8,017 bases of DNA from Leptolyngbyaceae cyanobacterium M65_K2018_010 (GTDB taxonomy: Bacteria; Cyanobacteriota; Cyanobacteriia; Phormidesmidales; Phormidesmidaceae), in contig DVEE01000372.1 of the NCBI GenBank assembly GCA_015295885.1, positions 1 through 8,017 of the forward strand, given 5' to 3'. Position 1 is the stretch's first letter, and each line of letters opens with the position of its first letter. Position numbers and translations under genes: made by a program. A model generated the notes under the pieces. It saw only the letters and a program-made list of their open reading frames with translations. It was not told the DNA's origin and searched no databases. This document shows, piece after piece, positions 6,356 through 8,017 of this stretch.

Positions 6356-6429
6356 GGAAATGCCCTCCGGCCCTGCTTTTGACTCCATCCTGGGCAGGTT
6401 TTGTGCTCAGCTCACCCTCGGTTTATTTG

Positions 6430-6433
6430 GGAG
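6430..6433 (+). promoter_or_regulatory. Ribosome binding site of the coiled-coil gene
   Basis: GGAG (within GGGAG) lies 7 nt before the ATG at 6441, an ideal spacing. This fixes the start at MPQTMQGIL rather than the second Met, four residues on. Confidence 0.65.
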
Positions 6434-6440
6434 ATGACCT

Positions 6441-7691
6441 ATGCCTCAAACTATGCAAGGCATTCTGATTGCGCTTCTCATCATCTTTTTGATTGGCATT
6501 ATCATCGGGTTCTATCTCCGCCAGGGCCGGGTCAACGAGCTGAGTAAGGCCCTCAAAGAGAGTCAGGACCGTAATGAAGCTCTGCAACAGGAGCACGAAG
6601 AACGCCTACGGGACGCCACCGCCCAATTGCAACAGGATTACGAAGCTCAACTAGCAGAAAAGGTTGAGCGCTACCAAAGTCAGTACGAAGAACAACTGCG
6701 ACAACTGGAGGTGGAGTATCAGGCCCGCCAGAGTTTGATAGCCCCAGGTACTGCCCTGGGGGAGCTTGACCCTGCCCATTCCGCCGCCCTGGCCTACGGC
6801 ATGATGGAAGTTGGCCCGATCAGCGATGCGGAACAACGCATCCGCAAACAGTACGAGGCTCGTCTGAAGGAAGCTGCCCACAAAATTCAGCAGGCCTACG
6901 AACAACACCTGCGCACCAAACTAGCCGAAGCCCGTGAGACTTACCAGCAAGAGTTCGACCAACGCCTGGCCCAAGCGGTCGAGCATTACCAGGATGAGAT
7001 GAATGCTCGTCTGGCTCAGGCCACATCGGACCAAGCCCTAATGCAGATCGCCGTAGGCAGCGGGGCAACGGCAGCGGGTGAGGTGACCATGCCCCCCACG
7101 ACCGGTGAGCCCACCGCTGCCGCCGCTGAGCATTTGGCCATTCTAGAAGCTGAGCTGAGGGCTGAGTACGACCAGCGGCTAGCCGAACGGATTGAACAAT
7201 ACCAGGATGAAATGACCCAGCGCACCGCCCAGTTGGAACAGGAGTTTGCAGCCCGCCTGCAGATGGCTCAGGCGGCTCAGCCAGATCCTGCTGCTACCCT
7301 TTCAGCATCCCAGTTAGAGGCCCAGTTGCGCCGAGATATTGAAGCGACCCTGAGAGCAGAGTACGACCAGCGACTGGCCGAAAAAATTGAGCAGTACCAG
7401 GATGAACTTTCCCAACGAACCCGGGAGCTAGAGGAAGGGTTGCAAGCTCGGTTGCAGTTTTTGCAGTCCTCCAGTGTCCCCAGTCCAGTGGCAGAAACCC
7501 CAGTCGATCCGGGTTCTCTGGATCTGGGTGCCCTGACCAGTCTGGAGGGTTTAACCATGGATGGGGTTGCCCTCGCCGAAGCGGAGGGCAGCTTTAACCT
7601 CGATCACCTGGATGAACTGCTGGATGCGGTTAACCCCGAGGCACAACCGACCGATGATTTGCTGGATAGCCTGGATGATTTAACCACCTAG
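6441..7691 (+). CDS. Membrane-anchored coiled-coil repeat protein of unknown function
   Basis: A 416-residue protein that I cannot place in a named family. Residues 7-26 form one hydrophobic helix (GILIALLIIFLIGIIIGFYL), then R27-Q-G-R, so the bulk should lie in the cytoplasm. The body is rich in E, Q, A, R and L with almost no Gly or Pro across long stretches, as in coiled coils. It contains repeated units around Y/F-x10-Y: about residues 66-87, 170-194, 240-274 and 305-339, with degenerate ones near 136-168. Three Pro/Gly/Ala/Thr-rich breaks (about 100-128, 203-228, 278-290) divide the rod. The tail (about 350-416) is acidic and ends in DDLLDSLDDLTT, which may bind a partner. A cytoskeleton-like or envelope scaffold role is speculation. 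It precedes ccdA by 82 bp on the same strand. Confidence 0.85.
   Translation: MPQTMQGILIALLIIFLIGIIIGFYLRQGRVNELSKALKESQDRNEALQQEHEERLRDATAQLQQDYEAQLAEKVERYQSQYEEQLRQLEVEYQARQSLIAPGTALGELDPAHSAALAYGMMEVGPISDAEQRIRKQYEARLKEAAHKIQQAYEQHLRTKLAEARETYQQEFDQRLAQAVEHYQDEMNARLAQATSDQALMQIAVGSGATAAGEVTMPPTTGEPTAAAAEHLAILEAELRAEYDQRLAERIEQYQDEMTQRTAQLEQEFAARLQMAQAAQPDPAATLSASQLEAQLRRDIEATLRAEYDQRLAEKIEQYQDELSQRTRELEEGLQARLQFLQSSSVPSPVAETPVDPGSLDLGALTSLEGLTMDGVALAEAEGSFNLDHLDELLDAVNPEAQPTDDLLDSLDDLTT
7158..7457 (+). repeat. Two near-identical 35-residue coding repeats
   Basis: Copies lie at 7158-7262 and 7353-7457, with starts 195 bp apart. The encoded units match at 26 of 35 residues, both including RAEYDQRLAE and IEQYQDE. 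Older, weaker copies are at about 6948-7022 (EFDQRLAQAVEHYQDEM) and 6636-6701 (DYEAQLAEKVERYQSQ). Codons differ between copies, so the duplication is not recent. It supports growth of the coiled-coil rod by internal duplication. Confidence 0.75.
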
Positions 7692-7699
7692 GTAGGGGG

Positions 7700-7725
7700 C
7701 TGGGATTGGTGGCCCTAAGTCCCAG
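7700..7725 (+). terminator. Weak hairpin after the coiled-coil gene
   Basis: CTGGGA (7700-7705) pairs with TCCCAG (7720-7725) around a 14-nt loop, 9 nt after the stop codon. No T-run follows, so read-through into ccdA is likely. This is a low-confidence call. Confidence 0.18.
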
Positions 7726-7736
7726 GCATCAGTCGT

Positions 7737-7742
7737 TACAAT
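7737..7742 (+). promoter_or_regulatory. Possible -10 element for ccdA
   Basis: TACAAT within CGTTACAATAGGGG resembles common cyanobacterial -10 boxes and is 31 bp before the ccdA ATG. I find no good -35 at 16-18 bp upstream. If used, transcription would start near 7749, leaving a leader of about 25 nt. Confidence 0.35.
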
Positions 7743-7743
7743 A

Positions 7744-7770
7744 GGGGTTGATTTTCTAGGGTTCAACCCC
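7744..7770 (+). repeat. Perfect 8-bp inverted repeat just before ccdA
   Basis: GGGGTTGA (7744-7751) pairs perfectly with TCAACCCC (7763-7770), with an 11-nt loop that holds the only Shine-Dalgarno-like AGGG. The right arm ends 3 nt before the start codon. It could act as an RNA hairpin that modulates ccdA translation in transcripts coming from upstream, or as an operator overlapping the start of transcription. Confidence 0.4.
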
Positions 7771-7773
7771 AGC

Positions 7774-8017
7774 ATGTTTCAAAGCCTTCAGCTGTTCCTG
7801 TACGACTTAAGTCAGTGGGCGACCCAGCTCGTGGCCCATCAACTGACCCATCTCTCCCTGGTAAGTTTGACGGTGGTGGGGTTAGCGGGATTGCTGACCA
7901 GCCTGTCACCCTGTTTGCTCTCCATGCTGCCAATCATGGTGGGCTACATGGGCGGATACACCACAGCCACCCGCCAAGAGGCGGCGTTTCGTTCCCTAGG
8001 CTTTGCCCTGGGGCTGG
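7774..8017 (+). CDS. ccdA: Cytochrome c biogenesis protein CcdA, N-terminal part
   Basis: The first 81 residues are present; the right edge cuts the gene. CcdA is a thylakoid or plasma membrane thiol-disulfide carrier. It passes reducing power from cytoplasmic thioredoxin to the lumen or periplasm so that apocytochrome c haem-binding cysteines stay reduced (system II, with Ccs1/CcsB). A short N-terminal helix (MFQSLQLFLYDLSQW) precedes the first membrane segment, about residues 28-59. This carries the family signature LAGLLTSLSPCLLSMLP with C47 as one of the two redox cysteines; the motif is followed by GYMGGY. The ATG at 7774 gives the usual cyanobacterial N-terminus. The second redox cysteine would lie beyond the window. 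Confidence 0.92.
   Translation, partial: MFQSLQLFLYDLSQWATQLVAHQLTHLSLVSLTVVGLAGLLTSLSPCLLSMLPIMVGYMGGYTTATRQEAAFRSLGFALGL

Noticed and set aside
6331..6359. TTGACC as a -35 box for the coiled-coil gene
   Set aside because: No -10-like hexamer lies 16-18 bp downstream; the bases belong to the hairpin arm and loop instead.
6194..6388. Short frames in the divergent region on both strands
   Set aside because: No ribosome binding site, no recognisable motif, and they overlap each other and the inverted repeats; treated as non-coding.
7158..7457. CRISPR-like or mobile-element repeat
   Set aside because: The repeats are in-frame coding units with diverged codons inside a single gene, not identical short repeats with unique spacers, and no cas or transposase gene is present.
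6651..7558. Minus-strand frames opposite the coiled-coil gene
   Set aside because: Serine/arginine-rich or hydrophobic shadows of the repeated Q/E/A-rich codons, without supporting signals.

Overview
The window looks like chromosomal DNA from a cyanobacterium, probably a moderately GC-rich filamentous or Leptolyngbya-like one. The taxonomic level is inference. Five perfect copies of the cyanobacterial HIP1 octamer GCGATCGC occur in the first 5.9 kb, far more than chance. The gene families also fit: a yqeK-rsfS pair, a REC-winged helix-HPt regulator, a short cyanobacterial-type CcdA and a large GH63-like protein with an SERQWGTVREDYS segment. I see no CRISPR array, tRNA, rRNA, transposase or phage gene.

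Layout. Positions 1-6163 are all on the minus strand. In transcription order: yqeK (HD-domain dinucleoside polyphosphate hydrolase), coupled to rsfS by a 4-bp ATGA overlap; a 278-bp gap; a 917-residue GH63/MGH1-like glycoside hydrolase; a 97-bp gap; a response regulator with receiver, OmpR-type winged helix and HPt domains; and, overlapping it by 14 bp, the first 291 residues of a multi-PAS signalling protein that runs off the left edge. A 277-bp divergent region (6164-6440) follows. On the plus strand are a membrane-anchored coiled-coil protein with repeated units and then the start of ccdA, cut by the right edge.

How the genes may work together. yqeK and rsfS are housekeeping stress and translation genes. 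The regulator and PAS gene form a likely phosphorelay: the regulator carries its own phosphotransfer histidine domain as well as a DNA-binding domain. Upstream of the glycosidase is a pair of 7-bp direct repeats with 4-bp spacing, the geometry of PhoB/OmpR-type boxes, so the regulator may control the glycosidase (inference). The coiled-coil protein is unassigned. Its Y-x10-Y motif recurs in repeated units of an apparent elongated cytoplasmic rod, which makes it the most novel-looking protein here. Several inverted repeats in the intergenic regions are recorded as candidate operators or RNA structures; none is proven.
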